Shown here: positions 1 to 9,073 of the stretch, piece by piece
Layout: every line of letters begins with the position of its first letter
Position numbering within the stretch: position 1 is the stretch's first letter
NCBI GenBank assembly: GCA_014650475.1
Contig: BMVA01000009.1
Location: forward strand, 62,001 to 126,000
Direction of reading: 5' to 3'
From: Streptomyces albogriseolus
Lineage (GTDB): Bacteria; Actinomycetota; Actinomycetes; Streptomycetales; Streptomycetaceae
Length of the DNA stretch: 64,000 bases
Translations under genes and position numbers: made by a program
The notes under the pieces: model-generated
The model's input: only the letters and a program-made list of their open reading frames with translations
Told to the model about the DNA's origin: nothing
Databases searched by the model: none

Positions 1-870
1 GATGCCGAAGAACGGCAGCGCCAGGATGTACACCTCGGGATGGCCGAAGAACCAGAACAGGTGCTGCCACAGCAGCGCCCCGCCGTTGGCAGGGTCGAAG
101 ATGTGGCTGCCGAACTTCCGGTCGCACTCCAGCGCGAACAGGGCCGCCGCAAGGACCGGGAAGACGATCAGCACGAGCAGCGCCGTGAGCAGCACGTTCC
201 AGGTGAAGATCGGCATGCGGAACATCGTCATGCCGGGCGCGCGCATGCAGATGATGGTCGTGATGAAGTTGACCGCGCCGAGGATCGAGCCGAAGCCCGA
301 GAGGGCGACGCCCATGATCCAGAAGTCGGCGCCGATGCCCGGCGAGTAGACCTCGTTCGACAGCGGCGCGTACAGGAACCAGCCGAAGTCGGCGGCCCCG
401 CCCGGGGTGAGGAAGCCGGCCGCCGCGATCGTGGAGCCGAACAGGAACAGCCAGAACGCCAGCATGTTCAGCCGCGGGAACGCCACGTCGGGGGCGCCGA
501 TCTGCAGCGGCATGATCCAGTTGGCGAAGCCGGTGAACAGCGGCATGGCGAACATCAGCAGCATGATCGAACCGTGCATCGTGAACGCCTGGTTGAACTG
601 CTCGTTCGACATGATCTGCAGGCCGGGCCGGGCGAGCTCGGCGCGCATCATCAGCGCCATCACCCCGCCGACGACGAAGAAGACGAACGCGCTGACCAGG
701 TACAGCGTGCCGATCTTCTTGTGGTCGGTGGTCGTCAGCCAGTCCACCCAGGCGGCCCGGTGCGTCGCGGCCGGCTGCGGGGCCGACCGCGCGGGCGCGG
801 CCGCCTCCGGAGCCGGCCGGGGCCGCTCGTCCACGGCGGCTTCCAGCTGCTGCGTGTGTATCTCGTCCAC
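1..870 (-). CDS. ctaD: Cytochrome c oxidase subunit I, partial (N-terminal 290 residues)
   Basis: This is the membrane catalytic subunit of the aa3-type terminal oxidase, which reduces oxygen and pumps protons. The GTG start at 870 follows a GGGGAGGAAG ribosome site, and the frame runs off the window edge at base 1. Visible hallmarks are [18 protein letters not shown] near residue 40, the heme-ligand segment [12 protein letters not shown], the [19 protein letters not shown] loop, and [10 protein letters not shown], which holds a CuB histidine and the cross-linked tyrosine. About half of the protein is missing only because the window ends. The Ala/Pro/Arg-rich first 35 residues are typical of actinobacterial homologues. 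No ctaC lies on the visible side. Family assignment is very secure. Confidence 0.97.
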   Translation of the reverse strand, partial: MDEIHTQQLEAAVDERPRPAPEAAAPARSAPQPAATHRAAWVDWLTTTDHKKIGTLYLVSAFVFFVVGGVMALMMRAELARPGLQIMSNEQFNQAFTMHGSIMLLMFAMPLFTGFANWIMPLQIGAPDVAFPRLNMLAFWLFLFGSTIAAAGFLTPGGAADFGWFLYAPLSNEVYSPGIGADFWIMGVALSGFGSILGAVNFITTIICMRAPGMTMFRMPIFTWNVLLTALLVLIVFPVLAAALFALECDRKFGSHIFDPANGGALLWQHLFWFFGHPEVYILALPFFGI

Positions 871-1046
871 CGGACGTCTTCCTCCCCATGTGTGGTGCGC
901 GCCCATGATCGGCGGGGGGAGGACGGCTCCGCATGGGTCGAAAGGTCCCCGCGCGGGTCCCGGGGCGGGGGCCGAAGGTCCCGATCGCGGTGTCAGAACC
1001 GAGGGCGGGGAGCGGGACGTCCGTGCGCGGGGTCAGGGGCCGCGGG

Positions 1047-1670
1047 TCAGTCCTGCGCGCGGGCCGCGCGGGGTTCGCGCCACATCGGGTACATGAGGGG
1101 GCCGTCGGGGAGACGCAGGGGCTCGCCGACGGGCGCGAAGCCGAGCCGGCGGTACAGGCGGACGCTGCGCTCGCTGCTCGCCTCCAGGTACGCGGCGCGG
1201 TCCTGGCGGTCGCAGCGGTCGAGGACGGAGCCGATCAGCGCGGTGCCGAGCCCCTCGCCCTGCCGGCCGGGGGCCACGCCGATCATCCACAGGTACTCGT
1301 GGGCGCGGCCCTGCGGGTGGACGCCCGCGGTGAGCCGGCCGATCATCTCCACCCGCTCGTTGTCCGGGTCGACGGCCCGGCGCAGCTCGGCGAACTCGTC
1401 CTCGCCCCCGGCCGCTCCGCCGTGGCCGGGGTCCTCCGCCGGGACGGACATCCACAGGGCGCACGCCGAGCCGTCCTCGACGAGGTCGACGCGCCCGTCG
1501 GCGAGGGTGGCGTCGGTGAACGCGGCCATGAGCCGGTGGTGCGTCGCACGCCGGTACTCCGCGCCGGGGAAGACCCAGCTGCTGACCGGATCGTCCTGGA
1601 ACGCCTCGTCCAGCAGCCGGACCACCAGCTCCCGGTCGTCCCCGCCGGCCGTCCGGATCGCCACGCCCAT
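1047..1670 (-). CDS. GNAT family N-acetyltransferase
   Basis: A 207-residue single-domain GNAT protein, expected to transfer an acetyl group from acetyl-CoA to an unknown acceptor in the cytoplasm. The acetyl-CoA binding motif A is clear near residues 128-142 (IGVAPGRQGEGLGTALI), and the C-terminal RLYRRLGFAPVGE is typical of the fold. The ATG at 1670 follows AAGGGG. It stands alone between ctaD and the polyprenyl synthase, all on the minus strand. The substrate cannot be inferred from sequence. Confidence 0.9.
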   Translation of the reverse strand: MGVAIRTAGGDDRELVVRLLDEAFQDDPVSSWVFPGAEYRRATHHRLMAAFTDATLADGRVDLVEDGSACALWMSVPAEDPGHGGAAGGEDEFAELRRAVDPDNERVEMIGRLTAGVHPQGRAHEYLWMIGVAPGRQGEGLGTALIGSVLDRCDRQDRAAYLEASSERSVRLYRRLGFAPVGEPLRLPDGPLMYPMWREPRAARAQD

Positions 1671-1743
1671 GTCCGCCCCTTAGCCTCAACCATCGCTGTC
1701 CGTACGGGGGTTGAGACTAGCCGGGGCGGGCGTGGGAACAGGG

Positions 1744-1782
1744 GGCGGGCCCCGCACACCGTGGGGAAGTGCGGGACCCGCC
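1744..1782 (-). terminator. Probable terminator after the polyprenyl synthase gene
   Basis: An imperfect GC-rich hairpin (arms at 1744-1757 and 1769-1782) lies about 85 bp past the stop of the encapsulin cargo gene on the minus strand. There is no clear T-run. Confidence 0.4.
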
Positions 1783-1867
1783 GGTCCGGGACCACGGAGC
1801 CGTACGGGTCAGGGTCCGCACGGCGGGACGTGGCCCCGGGGTCGGGGGGACGGCCTGCGCCGTCCCG

Positions 1868-2989
1868 TCAGGTGCTGCGCCGGGTCACGAACTCGGCGAG
1901 GGCCAGCAGCCCTCCCGCCGCCTCCGGGTCCGGCACCGCACGGGCCACCTCCTGCATCGCGCGGGCCATCCGGTCCGCCGCCTGGGTCTGCGCCCAGTCA
2001 CGGCCGCCGGCCCGCTCCACGAGCCGGGTGAGCTCCTCGACGTCCTCCTTCCGGTGCGGGGCGGTGTACGCGGCGGCGAGCTCCGCGGCCTCCGGGGTGC
2101 CGGAGGTGAGCGCGGCGACGACCGGCAGCGACTTCTTGCGGGCGGCGAGATCCGCACCGGCCGGCTTGCCGGTGCGGCGGGGATCGCCCCAGGTGCCGAT
2201 CACGTCGTCGATCAGCTGGAACGCCAGCCCGGCCTCCCGGCCGAAGGCGTCCATCGCCGCCACCTCCGCGTCCCCGGCGTCCGCGTACAGCGCGCCCAGG
2301 GCGCAGGCGCAGCCGAGCAGGGCCCCGGTCTTCGCCTCCGCCATGGCGAGGGTCTCCTCCAGGGTGACCTCGTCGGGGGCGCGCCGCTCCATGGCCGTGT
2401 CCGTGTGCTGCCCGGCGCACAGTTCGACCACGCACTGGGCGAGCCGGGCGGCCGCTGCCGGGGCGGCCGGGTGGCGGTCCTCGGCGAGCAGCCGCAGGGC
2501 GAGCGCCTGGAGGGCGTCCCCCACGAGGATCGCGTCGGCGTCCCCGAACACCGTCCACACCGTGGGACGGTGGCGGCGGGTGGTGTCCCGGTCCATCACG
2601 TCGTCGTGGACGAGCGTGAAGTTGTGGACCAGTTCGACCGCGGCCGCCGCCCGCAGGGCCGCCGTCCGGGCGGCGGGACCGCCGAGCGCGGAGGCCGCCG
2701 CGAGCACCAGGGCGGGGCGGAGCGCTTTCCCCGAGCCTCCGCCGGCCGGGGTGCCGTCCGCGTTCTGCCAGCCGAAGTGGTAGAGCGCGACGCGGCGCAT
2801 CGGTGCGGGCAGGGACCCGAGGGCGGTGCGCAGCACCGGGTCGACGGCGGCCCGGGTCCGCTCCAGCAGGGCGGCCGCCTCGTGCCCGTCCCCGGTGAGC
2901 CGGTCCTGCCGGGGCGCGCTGTCGGGCGCGGTGCGTGCTGTGCGCTGCTCCGGGCGGCCCCTCGTGGGCCGGGCCATGGACTCCGTCAT
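1868..2989 (-). CDS. Polyprenyl diphosphate synthase, probable family 2B encapsulin cargo
   Basis: A 373-residue trans-isoprenyl diphosphate synthase that condenses allylic and isopentenyl diphosphates. The first Asp-rich motif DDVMD is at 129-133 and the second, DDVIG, at 261-265, followed by the KKSLP segment. The first ~35 residues are Arg/Pro/Ser-rich and look disordered. In family 2 encapsulin systems such an extension directs loading into the shell. The gene lies 133 bp downstream of the encapsulin gene on the same strand, a documented arrangement for family 2B shells with polyprenyl transferase cargo. ATG 2989 was chosen for its GGGGGAAG site; an in-frame ATG at 2977 is possible. Product chain length is not known from sequence. 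Confidence 0.88.
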   Translation of the reverse strand: MTESMARPTRGRPEQRTARTAPDSAPRQDRLTGDGHEAAALLERTRAAVDPVLRTALGSLPAPMRRVALYHFGWQNADGTPAGGGSGKALRPALVLAAASALGGPAARTAALRAAAAVELVHNFTLVHDDVMDRDTTRRHRPTVWTVFGDADAILVGDALQALALRLLAEDRHPAAPAAAARLAQCVVELCAGQHTDTAMERRAPDEVTLEETLAMAEAKTGALLGCACALGALYADAGDAEVAAMDAFGREAGLAFQLIDDVIGTWGDPRRTGKPAGADLAARKKSLPVVAALTSGTPEAAELAAAYTAPHRKEDVEELTRLVERAGGRDWAQTQAADRMARAMQEVARAVPDPEAAGGLLALAEFVTRRST

Positions 2990-3122
2990 CGACTTCCCCC
3001 TGGGACCGACTCGGTGGAGGCACGGAGGGACGGCGCTTCCGCACCCGTCGAGCGCGTTCCCCCCAGATGTACCCGCCCGGGCGGGCGGGGACACGGCGCG
3101 CGCGGCGGGAGCCTGCGGACGG

Positions 3123-4529
3123 TCACCGCCAGCGGCCGATCTCGACGTTCTCCAGGACGCCCAGCGCGTCCGGGACCAGCACCGCTGCCGAGTAGTAGGC
3201 CGTGACGAGGTACTTGATGATGGCCTGTTCGTTGATGCCCATGAACCGCACGGACAGGCTCGGCTCGATCTCGTCGGGGATGCCGGCCGCGCGGAGACCG
3301 ATGACGCCCTGCTCCTCCTCGCCGGTGCGCAGCGCGATGACGGACGTGGTGCGGGCCTCGGTCACCGGGATCTTGTTGCACGGGTAGATCGGCACGCCCC
3401 GCCAGGTGGGGATGCGGTTGCCGCCCACGTCGACGGTCTCCGGCACGAGTCCCCGCTTGTTGAGCTCGCGGCCGAACGCGGCGATGGCGCGCGGGTGGGC
3501 GAGCAGCAGCCGGGTGCCGCGGCGCCTGCTGAGCAGTTCGTCCATGTCGTCGGGGCCGGGCACCCCGTCGTGCGGCTGGATCCGCTGGTCGTACTCGCAG
3601 TTGTGCAGCAGGCCGAAGTCGCGGTTGTTGATCAGCTCGTGCTCCTGGCGCTCCTTCAGCGCCTCGACGGTCAGCCGGATCTGCTGCTCCGTCTGGTTCA
3701 TCGGCTGGTTGTAGAGGTCGGCCACGCGCGTGTGGATGCGCAGCACGGTCTGGGCGACGCTGAGTTCGTACTCGCGGGGCCGGGCCTCGTAGTCGACGAA
3801 CGTGTGCGGGATGTCGGGCTCGCCGCTGTGGCCGGCCGCGAGGTCGATCTCCTTCTCGCCGTACCGGTTGGTGCGCTGCCGCGGGACGTCGGCCCGCCGG
3901 CGCAGGTGCTCGCGCAGGGTCTCGGACCGCTCGGCGACCTGGTCGACCGCGTCGCGGGGCAGCACCAGGACCGTGCACGCGGTGAGGGTGCGGGCCGTGT
4001 ACTCCCAGATGGCGTCGTCGTCCTGGAGGGCCTGTTCGCCGAAGTAGGCGCCGTCGGCGAGCACCCCGAGGGACTCGTCCTCGCCGTAGGGGCCGGTGCC
4101 GACGCGCTCCACCCTTCCGTGGGCCAGCAGGTACACCTCGTCGGCCGGGCTGCCGAAGGAGGCGACGACCTGGCCCGCCTCGATCTCCCGCTGCCGGCAC
4201 CGGGAGGCCAGCTCGGCGAGCACCTCCTCGTCCTCGTAGTCGCGCAGCACCGGCAGTTCGCCCAGCTCGGCGGGGATGACCTCCACCCGGTCGCCCGTCT
4301 TCACGAAGGTCAGCCGGCCGTCGCCCACGGCGTAGGTGAGCCGCCGGTTGACCCGGTACGTGCCGCCCTGCACGTCGACCCAGGGCAGCATCCGCAGCAG
4401 CCAGCGGGAGCTGATCTCCTGCATCTGCGGCACGGACTTGGTCGTGGTGGCCAGGTTCCGCGCCGCCGCCGTGCCGAGGCTCTGCTGCTGCCCGGTCTGC
4501 TCCGTGCGGACCTCTTCGCCTACCGACAT
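3123..4529 (-). CDS. eshB: Family 2B encapsulin shell protein with cyclic-nucleotide-binding domain (EshA/EshB type)
   Basis: A 468-residue protein of the EshA/EshB family, now recognised as family 2B encapsulins that build HK97-fold nanocompartments. Residues about 93-215 resemble a cNMP-binding domain ([17 protein letters not shown], then [10 protein letters not shown]). The remainder matches the shell portion, including [20 protein letters not shown] and the C-terminal [13 protein letters not shown]. The ATG at 4529 has a GGGGAGGG ribosome site; in-frame codons upstream lack one. The adjacent polyprenyl synthase is the likely cargo. From memory this is the orthologue of S. coelicolor SCO5249 (eshB), whereas eshA is the paralogue in the 2-methylisoborneol locus. 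Ligand and physiological role remain uncertain. Confidence 0.92.
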   Translation of the reverse strand: MSVGEEVRTEQTGQQQSLGTAAARNLATTTKSVPQMQEISSRWLLRMLPWVDVQGGTYRVNRRLTYAVGDGRLTFVKTGDRVEVIPAELGELPVLRDYEDEEVLAELASRCRQREIEAGQVVASFGSPADEVYLLAHGRVERVGTGPYGEDESLGVLADGAYFGEQALQDDDAIWEYTARTLTACTVLVLPRDAVDQVAERSETLREHLRRRADVPRQRTNRYGEKEIDLAAGHSGEPDIPHTFVDYEARPREYELSVAQTVLRIHTRVADLYNQPMNQTEQQIRLTVEALKERQEHELINNRDFGLLHNCEYDQRIQPHDGVPGPDDMDELLSRRRGTRLLLAHPRAIAAFGRELNKRGLVPETVDVGGNRIPTWRGVPIYPCNKIPVTEARTTSVIALRTGEEEQGVIGLRAAGIPDEIEPSLSVRFMGINEQAIIKYLVTAYYSAAVLVPDALGVLENVEIGRWR

Positions 4530-4817
4530 AGAGAAATGCCCTCCCCAATAGATCCACGCCCGGCCGTGCCGGGCGTCGCGGTGCGTGATCAAGCGTTCCT
4601 CACGCACCGTGTCCGCGCCATTACCCGATCGAGCGGGGTTGGATCTTGGGGAAGCGGGGCAGAGCGGCCGGCCGTCGGCGGCGCCCGGGCGGAAGGAGAT
4701 TGTCCGGATCGGCTCGCACAGCAGCCGAACGAGTACTTGAAAGGCCTACTTCCGGCTATAGCCCCTGTACCAGACGGCCGCGCCCGGCGGCCGTCGTCCG
4801 GTACGAAGGAGGGCGGC

Positions 4818-5411
4818 ATGGCCCCACCCATGTCCGCGAGCGCGTTCCTGCGCGCTCTCAAGGCGGAGGGTCTCACCGTCGTCGAGGTCGGCGACTGGCG
4901 CGACCACAACCGCAACCACAAGGGCCCGTGGGGGCCGGTGCACGGGGTGATGATCCATCACACCGTGACCAAGGGCAGCGCCGCGACGGTGGACATCTGC
5001 CGCAGGGGCTACTCGGGTCTGCCGGGCCCGCTGTGCCACGGCGTGATCACCAAGGACGGCCGGGTGCACCTCGTCGGCTACGGCCGCGCCAACCACGCGG
5101 GGCTCGGCGACGACGACGTGCTGCGGGCGGTGATCGCCGAGAAGAAGACGTTCCCGCCGGACAACGAGGCGAACACCGACGGCAACCGGCACTTCTACGG
5201 CTTCGAGTGCGAGAACCTCGGCGACGGGAAGGACCCGTGGCCGGCGGCGCAGCTGGAGGCCGTCGAGAAGGCCGCGGCGGCGGTCTGCCGCCATCACGGC
5301 TGGAACGAGCAGTCGGTGATCGGCCACCTGGAGTGGCAGCCGGGCAAGGTGGACCCGCGGGGGTTCACCATGGCGTCGATGCGCAAGCGGATCCGCGACC
5401 GGCTGAAGTGA
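4818..5411 (+). CDS. N-acetylmuramoyl-L-alanine amidase (PGRP/amidase_2 domain)
   Basis: A 197-residue peptidoglycan amidase-like protein. The type 2 amidase/PGRP fold is visible from the zinc-ligand segment VMIHHTVTKG (residues 44-53), HFYGFECENLGDG, and the C-terminal HLEWQPGKVDPRGFT containing another zinc His and the catalytic-site Lys/Asp region. No signal peptide is obvious, so it may act on recycled or phage-derived muropeptides, or leave the cell by another route. The ATG at 4818 is preceded by AAGGAGGG. The 288 bp upstream form a divergent promoter region shared with the encapsulin gene. Confidence 0.88.
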   Translation: MAPPMSASAFLRALKAEGLTVVEVGDWRDHNRNHKGPWGPVHGVMIHHTVTKGSAATVDICRRGYSGLPGPLCHGVITKDGRVHLVGYGRANHAGLGDDDVLRAVIAEKKTFPPDNEANTDGNRHFYGFECENLGDGKDPWPAAQLEAVEKAAAAVCRHHGWNEQSVIGHLEWQPGKVDPRGFTMASMRKRIRDRLK

Positions 5412-5460
5412 CCCGGATGACGTGACCGTCCGAAGCGACCCGGCGCCGGGGCGCTCGTCA

Positions 5461-5502
5461 CCGGTGTTCCGCCCTCCTGACACCCCCCACGCGGAACACC
5501 GG
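5461..5502 (+). terminator. Terminator after the amidase gene
   Basis: A perfect 12-bp inverted repeat (5461-5472 and 5491-5502, arm CCGGTGTTCCGC) lies 50 bp after the amidase stop codon. Confidence 0.6.
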
Positions 5503-5538
5503 CGCCCGGCACGCGACCGCGCCCCCTGACGGGCGACA

Positions 5539-6465
5539 ATGGCCCGCGTGACCAGCTCCGACGCCCTCGGTCCCGACGCCCTGGCCGGCCTGCGCCCGCG
5601 GCTCCCCTCGCCGCTGGAGGAGGCCGTCGACGCGCGGTTCGAGCGGCACGGGGTGCGGCTGCTGCTGAAGCGGGACGACCTCGTCCATCCCGAGCTGGTC
5701 GGCAACAAGTGGCGCAAGCTCGCCCCGAACCTGGCGGCGGCCGGCGGTCGGACGGTGGTCACGTTCGGCGGGGCGTACTCCAACCATCTGCGGGCCACGG
5801 CCGCCGCCGGCCGGCTGCTCGGTCTGCGCACGGTGGGCGTGGTGCGCGGCGAGGAGCTGGCGGACCGGCCGCTCAACCCGTCGCTGGCGCGCTGCGCGGC
5901 CGACGGCATGCGGCTGCACTTCGTGGCGCGGTCGGTGTACCGCCGCAAGACCGATCCGGAGACCCTCGCGGCCGTGCTGCGCGCGGCGGACGCGGAGGAC
6001 GCGTACGTCGTGCCCGAGGGCGGCAGCAACGCCGCCGCGGTGCGCGGGTGCGTGGAGCTCGGCCGGGAGCTGGCGGGCGCCGCGGACGCGGCCGCGGTGG
6101 CCTGCGGCACCGGCGGCACGCTCGCGGGACTGGCCGCCGGGCTCGCCGGGAGCGCGCGCACTCTCGGCATACCGGTGCTCAAGGGCGGCTTCCTCACGGC
6201 GGACATACGGGCCCTGCAGACGGAGGCGTTCGGCGGGCCGCGCGGGGAGTGGAGCCTGGACGAGCGGTTCCACCACGGCGGCTACGCGCGCGTGCCGGCG
6301 GACCTGGAGGCGTTCGCCGCGGACTTCGAACAGCGTCACGGCGTCCCCGTGGAACGTATCTATGTCGCCAAGTTGCTTCATGCCCTTGTCGCCCTGGCCG
6401 GGGAGGGCGCCTTCCCGCGCGGGAGCACGGTCGCCGCGGTGATCACCGGGCGGCCGTCCCCCTGA
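5539..6465 (+). CDS. ACC deaminase / D-cysteine desulfhydrase family PLP enzyme
   Basis: A 308-residue fold-type II PLP enzyme. The Schiff-base lysine lies in LVGNKWRKL (Lys57), followed by the substrate-binding TFGGAYSNHLRATAAAG and the phosphate-binding CGTGGTLAGLAAGL. The family includes 1-aminocyclopropane-1-carboxylate deaminases and D-cysteine desulfhydrases, which cannot be told apart here. Start is ATG 5539; a GTG at 5548 is an alternative, since neither has a strong ribosome site. The gene converges on the antiporter gene, ending 22 bp from its stop. Confidence 0.88.
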   Translation: MARVTSSDALGPDALAGLRPRLPSPLEEAVDARFERHGVRLLLKRDDLVHPELVGNKWRKLAPNLAAAGGRTVVTFGGAYSNHLRATAAAGRLLGLRTVGVVRGEELADRPLNPSLARCAADGMRLHFVARSVYRRKTDPETLAAVLRAADAEDAYVVPEGGSNAAAVRGCVELGRELAGAADAAAVACGTGGTLAGLAAGLAGSARTLGIPVLKGGFLTADIRALQTEAFGGPRGEWSLDERFHHGGYARVPADLEAFAADFEQRHGVPVERIYVAKLLHALVALAGEGAFPRGSTVAAVITGRPSP

Positions 6466-6487
6466 GCCCGCGCGCCCGCGCGGGGGC

Positions 6488-8080
6488 CTACTCCGCCTCC
6501 CGGTAGGCCGCCGCCTCCTCCAGGTCCAGCCGGCGCAGCAGCGTCCGCAGCATCTCGTCGTCGATGTAGCGCCCGTCGCGCAGCTTCACGAACACCTCGC
6601 GCTCGGCGCCGATCATCTCCCGGGACAGCCGCCGGTAGGTGTCGTCCACCGACTCGCCGGTCACGGGGTTGACCTGCCCGAGCCGCTCCCAGACGGCGTT
6701 GCGGCGCCGCTCCAGGACGCCGCGCAGCCGGTCGGCCAGCGGCGCGGGAAGGGCGTTGCGCTCGTCGGCCAGCAGTTCGTCGAGGCGCTCCTCGGCGACC
6801 CGGGACGCCTGCGCCTGCGCGTTGGCCTCGGCGAGGGTCTCGGCCTGCCGGTCGCGCCCCGGCAGCCGCAGCATCCGGATCAGCGGGGGCAGGGTCAGCC
6901 CCTGCACGACGAGGGTGCCGATGACGGTGGTGAAGGTCAGGAAGAGCAGCAGATACCGGTGCGGGAAGTCCTCGCCCTCCGCGGTGACCGGGATCGAGAA
7001 GGCGATGGCGAGCGACACCACCCCGCGCATCCCCGCCCACGAGATCACGAACGGCCCCTTCCAGCCGGGCCTCCGCTCCCGCGCCCTGACCCGCGCCGAG
7101 ACCAGCCACGGCAGCCAGACGGCCGGGTACACCCAGAGGAACCGCACGACGACGACCACCGCGAAGACGATCAGGGCGTACCAGGCGGCAGCAGTCCCCT
7201 CGTGCCCGCCGAGCCCGCGCATGACGACGGGCAGCTGGAGTCCGATGAGGGCGAAGACGGCCGACTCCAGGACGAACGCGACCATGCCCCACACCGCGCT
7301 CTCCTGGAGCCGGGTGGCGAAGTCGACCTCCCACGCGCGGTGCCCGAGGTAGAGCGCGACCACCACGACGGCGATCACCCCGGAGGCGTGCACCTGCTCG
7401 GCCACGCCGTACGCGACGAACGGGATGAGCAGCGAGAGCGTGTTCTGCAGCAGCGTCTCGCGGACGTGGGTGCGCAGCCAGTGCAGCGGCGCCATCAGCA
7501 CCAGGCCGACCGCCACGCCCCCGACGGCGGCCAGCAGGAACTCGCCCACGCCCCCGGCCCAGCTCACGCCCTCGCCGACGGACGCGGCCACGGCGACCCG
7601 GAAGGCGGTGATGGCGGTGGCGTCGTTGAACAGCGACTCGCCCTGGAGGATCGTCGTGATCCGCGAGGGCAGGCCGACCCTGCGGGCCACCGCCGTCGCC
7701 GCGACGGCGTCCGGGGGCGCCACCACCGCGCCGAAGACCAGCGCCGCGGTCAGCGGCAGCCCGGGCACCAGCAGGTACAGCACCCAGCCGACGGCGAGCG
7801 TCGCGAACAGCACGTACCCGACGGACAGCAGGGCCACCGGCCGCAGCTGCGCCCGCAGGTCCAGGTAGGAGCTGTCCACGGCCGCCGTGTAGAGGAGCGG
7901 CGGGAGGATCAGCGGCAGCACGACGTGCGGGTCGAGGGCGTAGCCGGGCACGCCGGGGACGTAGGAGACCACCAGTCCCGCCGCGACCAGCACCAGCGGC
8001 GGCGGCACCGGCGTCCGCCGGGCGGCGGCGGCCACCGTGGCGCTGCCCGCGACCAGCAGCAGCAGAGGTATCACGTCCAT
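6488..8080 (-). CDS. Na+/H+ antiporter, CPA1 family (NhaP-like)
   Basis: A 530-residue membrane antiporter expected to exchange cytoplasmic sodium or potassium for protons. About 12 hydrophobic segments occupy residues 1-410. The signature QGESLFNDATAI contains the Asn-Asp pair typical of electroneutral CPA1 exchangers, and a conserved SWAGMRGVVSLAIAFSIP segment is present. A charged cytoplasmic tail of about 115 residues follows. The ATG at 8080 has a GAGGGTGGG ribosome site. The gene is divergent from a small UBP zinc-finger gene 60 bp away, so the two may share regulation. Confidence 0.92.
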   Translation of the reverse strand: MDVIPLLLLVAGSATVAAAARRTPVPPPLVLVAAGLVVSYVPGVPGYALDPHVVLPLILPPLLYTAAVDSSYLDLRAQLRPVALLSVGYVLFATLAVGWVLYLLVPGLPLTAALVFGAVVAPPDAVAATAVARRVGLPSRITTILQGESLFNDATAITAFRVAVAASVGEGVSWAGGVGEFLLAAVGGVAVGLVLMAPLHWLRTHVRETLLQNTLSLLIPFVAYGVAEQVHASGVIAVVVVALYLGHRAWEVDFATRLQESAVWGMVAFVLESAVFALIGLQLPVVMRGLGGHEGTAAAWYALIVFAVVVVVRFLWVYPAVWLPWLVSARVRARERRPGWKGPFVISWAGMRGVVSLAIAFSIPVTAEGEDFPHRYLLLFLTFTTVIGTLVVQGLTLPPLIRMLRLPGRDRQAETLAEANAQAQASRVAEERLDELLADERNALPAPLADRLRGVLERRRNAVWERLGQVNPVTGESVDDTYRRLSREMIGAEREVFVKLRDGRYIDDEMLRTLLRRLDLEEAAAYREAE

Positions 8081-8140
8081 GTCGGGCCCACCCTCGTTTT
8101 TCCGCGCGGCCGTCCGCACGACCGACGTAATCTGGCAATC

Positions 8141-8401
8141 ATGAAACAGTGCACGCACGTCGAGGCGTTGCCGCACCCGGAACCGGCCCCGCTCGGTGAG
8201 ACGTGTCCGGAGTGTCTGCGGGAGGGGACCGATCCGGTGCAGCTGCGCCTCTGTCTCACCTGCGGCCACGTCGGCTGCTGCGACTCCTCGCCGCACCGGC
8301 ACGCGACGCGGCACCACAGGGAGACCGGCCATCCCGTGATGCGGACCCACGAGCCGGGCGAGGACTGGCGCTGGTGCTTCGTCGACCACGTGCTGGTGTG
8401 A
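8141..8401 (+). CDS. UBP-type zinc finger protein
   Basis: An 86-residue protein that is almost entirely a zf-UBP domain. The zinc ligands are visible as C4/H6, C22xxC25, C38xxC41, C46-C47 and the histidine set H52-H64. In eukaryotes this fold binds the free C-terminus of ubiquitin. Small bacterial versions are common in actinomycetes, and their ligand is unknown. The start is 60 bp from the divergent antiporter start, and no ribosome site is visible, so translation may be leaderless. Confidence 0.9.
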   Translation: MKQCTHVEALPHPEPAPLGETCPECLREGTDPVQLRLCLTCGHVGCCDSSPHRHATRHHRETGHPVMRTHEPGEDWRWCFVDHVLV

Positions 8402-8426
8402 CGTGGCGGGACCACGGTGCCGGACG

Positions 8427-8451
8427 GTTCGGCGGTCCGGCGCCTGGGTAC
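8427..8451 (+). promoter_or_regulatory. Putative SigB/SigH-type stress promoter of the sigH operon
   Basis: GTTC (8427-8430) and GGGTAC (8446-8451) are separated by 15 bp, matching the consensus for Streptomyces SigB-like factors. The site lies about 200 bp upstream of ushX-sigH, consistent with autoregulation. It is a consensus match only. Confidence 0.5.
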
Positions 8452-8524
8452 GTCAATGCGGCGCGCGCTCTTCCCATTTGGCCGTCGCAGACCCCTAGCC
8501 ACGGAGCGTGTTCGCAGTTTTACT

Positions 8525-8632
8525 ATGAGTGACAGCAACGGGTCGGGGTCCCGGCGACAGGACGGCCGGGAGCGCGATAGCGTCACCGCTGAACCACGTA
8601 GCGCGTTGCCCGGGGGCGAACACAGGCCCTGA
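8525..8632 (+). CDS. Possible 35-residue leader ORF of the sigH operon
   Basis: A short ATG-initiated frame (MSDSNGSGSRRQ..., ending GGEHRP) lies between the putative stress promoter and ushX, ending 27 bp before ushX. It is hydrophilic and has no recognised domain or clear ribosome site. It may be a leader peptide or untranslated leader DNA. Confidence 0.2.
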   Translation: MSDSNGSGSRRQDGRERDSVTAEPRSALPGGEHRP

Positions 8633-8659
8633 AACGCTTGTACCACCTTGGAGGTGAGG

Positions 8660-9073
8660 GTGTCCCAGATCGCAGGCGAGCCCGCGACCCAGGACTTCGT
8701 GGAAGTCCGGCTGCCGGCCGCGGGGGCCTACCTGTCGGTGCTGCGTACGGCCACGGCCGGCCTCGCGGCCCGTTTGGACTTCACCCTCGACGAGATCGAG
8801 GACCTGCGCATCGCGGTCGACGAGGCCTGCGCGATCCTGCTGCAGCAGGCCGTGCCGGGCTCGGTGCTCAGTTGCGTCTTCCGGCTCGTCGACGACTCGC
8901 TCGAGGTCACCGTCTCGGCGCCCACCACGGACGGCCACGCCCCCTCGCGGGACACCTTCGCCTGGACCGTGCTGTCCGCGCTCGCGGGCAAGGTCTCCTC
9001 GGCCGTGGACGAGGACAAGACCGTGTCGATCAGCCTCTACAAACAGCGCGGCGCGGGACCCGGGCCGGCGTGA
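8660..9073 (+). CDS. ushX: Anti-sigma factor of SigH (RsbW-like ATPase fold)
   Basis: A 137-residue HATPase-type anti-sigma factor expected to bind and inhibit SigH. The GTG start at 8660 follows GGAGG (8650-8654). The fold is recognisable from LDFTLDEIEDLRIAVDEACAILL near the middle and the C-terminal VSISLYKQRG. The N-box position has DEACAILL, without the asparagine that co-ordinates magnesium in RsbW kinases, so kinase activity is doubtful. The stop overlaps the sigH GTG start, implying translational coupling. The S. coelicolor equivalent is called UshX, PrsH or RshA. Confidence 0.85.
   Translation: MSQIAGEPATQDFVEVRLPAAGAYLSVLRTATAGLAARLDFTLDEIEDLRIAVDEACAILLQQAVPGSVLSCVFRLVDDSLEVTVSAPTTDGHAPSRDTFAWTVLSALAGKVSSAVDEDKTVSISLYKQRGAGPGPA

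Noticed and set aside
40-2783. Long plus-strand open frames over ctaD, the acetyltransferase and the polyprenyl synthase
   Set aside because: Arg/Pro/Ala-rich translations with no domain; the minus strand has clear family motifs in the correct frame.
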